Below, piece by piece: positions 62,968 through 64,000 of a stretch of DNA of 64,000 bases. Every line of letters starts with the position of its first letter. Position 1 is the stretch's first letter. The position numbers and the translations under genes were made by a program. The DNA is from Bacteriovorax sp. BAL6_X (GTDB lineage Bacteria > Bdellovibrionota > Bacteriovoracia > Bacteriovoracales > Bacteriovoracaceae): the NCBI RefSeq assembly GCF_000443995.1, contig NZ_AUMC01000010.1, positions 930,001 through 994,000 on the forward strand, in the 5' to 3' direction. Under the pieces are notes generated by a model, which worked only from the letters and a program-made list of their open reading frames with translations, was not told the origin of the DNA and searched no databases.

Positions 62968-64000
62968 TTATAGGAAGTTAATGGCCTTATGTAGTGCTTT
63001 TATAAAATTATCAATTTCTTCTTTTGTATTATACAACGAGAATGAGGCCCTTGCAGTAGCAGAAATCTCGAACCTTTTCATTAAAGGTTGTGTACAGTGG
63101 TGGCCTGTTCTAATTGCAACACCTTGACGATCTAAAAGTGTTCCAAGATCGTGCGGGTGGGCTCCTTCAATAACAAAGGATAATACCGAAGCTTTTTCTT
63201 TTGCTGTTCCAATTAAGCGAACTTTTTCTACTTCTAAAATTTGCTCAGTAGCATAATCAAGAAGCTCTTTCTCGTAGTTTTTAATTACATCGAGATCACA
63301 ATTTACAATGAAGTCAATTGCCGGCTTGAGTCCGATACCTCCTGCTATATGAGGAGTACCAGCTTCAAATTTGTGTGGGAGATCGTTGTACGTAGTCTTT
63401 TCAATTGTTACAACATCGATCATGTCACCTCCTCCTTGATATGGAGGCATTGATTCAAGAAGCTTCTCTTTTCCATAAAGAGCACCGATCCCTGTTGGCC
63501 CAAACATCTTGTGAGAAGAGAAGGCAAGGAAATCACAATTTAGGTCTTGAACATCAATTTTTTCATGAGCAATTGACTGAGCAGCATCAACGCAGAAGTA
63601 AGCTCCTTTATCGTGTGCTAACTTGATATACTTTTTGATATTGTTAACAGTTCCAAGGCTGTTTGAAATATGGGCCATTGAAACAAGCTTTACATTACCT
63701 TCTTCCAGAAGCTTAATATAGGCTTCTTCATTAATATCACCTTCATCCGTAATAGGAATCTCTCTTACTTTTGCACCAATTTTCTCGGCCTGGATTTGCC
63801 AAGGAACAATATTCGAGTGGTGCTCCATTGTAGAGATTAGGATGACATCATCCTTCTTCAAGTAGTGAGGAACGAAAGAACTTGCAACTAAGTTTAAGCT
63901 GTCTGTTGTTCCTTTTGTGAAGATGATCTCACATCTCGAATTCGCGTTAATTAGAGACTGTATTGCATCACGAGTTTCTTCATACTTAATTGTTCCAAAT
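62968..64000 (-). CDS. sufS: Cysteine desulfurase SufS, 5' end cut by window
   Basis: This PLP enzyme removes sulfur from cysteine for iron-sulfur cluster assembly. The frame stays open from the stop at 62968 to the window end, about 344 residues; the start lies outside. Upstream of the apparent internal start it reads FTKGTTDSLNLVASSF, typical of SufS. Motifs: EHHSN, DAAQSIAHEKIDV, PLP-Lys in SSHKMFGPTGIG and active Cys in RTGHHCTQPLM, the short SufS/CsdA-type loop. With nfu it forms an operon; other suf genes may lie beyond the window. Confidence 0.93.
   Translation of the reverse strand, partial: FGTIKYEETRDAIQSLINANSRCEIIFTKGTTDSLNLVASSFVPHYLKKDDVILISTMEHHSNIVPWQIQAEKIGAKVREIPITDEGDINEEAYIKLLEEGNVKLVSMAHISNSLGTVNNIKKYIKLAHDKGAYFCVDAAQSIAHEKIDVQDLNCDFLAFSSHKMFGPTGIGALYGKEKLLESMPPYQGGGDMIDVVTIEKTTYNDLPHKFEAGTPHIAGGIGLKPAIDFIVNCDLDVIKNYEKELLDYATEQILEVEKVRLIGTAKEKASVLSFVIEGAHPHDLGTLLDRQGVAIRTGHHCTQPLMKRFEISATARASFSLYNTKEEIDNFIKALHKAINFL

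Noticed and set aside
1-64000. tRNA, rRNA, CRISPR, insertion sequence, phage or plasmid genes
   Set aside because: I scanned for cloverleaf stems, transposase and phage frames and saw none; a tool-based scan could still find a short RNA.

Overview
The window is A+T-rich bacterial chromosome (judged by eye, not counted) with tightly packed genes on both strands, many TTG/GTG starts behind clear Shine-Dalgarno sites, and many lipoproteins and outer-membrane proteins. The mix points to a marine member of Bdellovibrionota, most likely Bacteriovoracales (Bacteriovorax/Halobacteriovorax-like). The indicators are serine palmitoyltransferase with ceramide genes, a Lnb/DUF4105 protein, a bactofilin beside a YkuD-NTF2 enzyme, and many degenerate c-di-GMP proteins. 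This placement is inferred from gene content; no marker gene was compared. I see no rRNA, tRNA, CRISPR, insertion sequence or prophage.

Layout. 1-6.7 kb: partial unknown gene, sfsA, two related pseudo-receiver/HD-GYP-like proteins flanking two secreted proteins (DUF4105, DUF3015). 6.9-12.9 kb: pyrE, gltA, an Rsm22-type methyltransferase, small secreted proteins, and ribosomal proteins L31 (type B) and L33 with matching terminator hairpins. 13-18.5 kb: a complete dipeptide ABC transporter operon, dppABCDF. 18.7-22.2 kb: a secreted protein with 16 nearly evenly spaced cysteines, ald, and a PhnP-like phosphodiesterase. 22.2-26.7 kb: a catalytic/non-catalytic M16 protease pair, an NHL-like lipoprotein and a small beta-barrel. 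26.7-28.9 kb: bactofilin, membrane protein and YkuD-NTF2 peptidoglycan enzyme, a probable cell-curvature module. 29-32.8 kb: Asp-rich coiled-coil protein, diguanylate cyclase and calcineurin-like phosphoesterase in one operon. 33.2-37.1 kb: a sphingolipid locus with spt, a bCerS-like acyltransferase, a CerR-like reductase and a fatty acid 2-hydroxylase-like gene. 37-48.5 kb: PilZ protein, pepN, nitroreductase, TSUP exporter, epimerase, class II aldolase, adenine deaminase and small secreted/membrane proteins. 48.6-54 kb: a fused E1 alpha-beta 2-oxoacid dehydrogenase and a 1033-residue lipoprotein. 54-59.4 kb: FecR protein, TPR/outer-membrane barrel and CHASE2 adenylate cyclase, a probable envelope-to-cAMP sensing unit. 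59.5-64 kb: arsC-like, hemF, small proteins, a hemolysin-III family protein, nfu and a sufS cut by the window end.

Together the genes fit a predatory or protein-eating lifestyle. Peptide uptake (Dpp), aminopeptidase N, M16 proteases and alanine dehydrogenase process protein food. Envelope-shaping and sphingolipid genes build an unusual cell surface. Several c-di-GMP and cAMP proteins provide signalling. The most interesting loci are the sphingolipid cluster, the curvature module, the cysteine-periodic protein, the large lipoprotein, and the FecR/TPR-barrel/cyclase unit.
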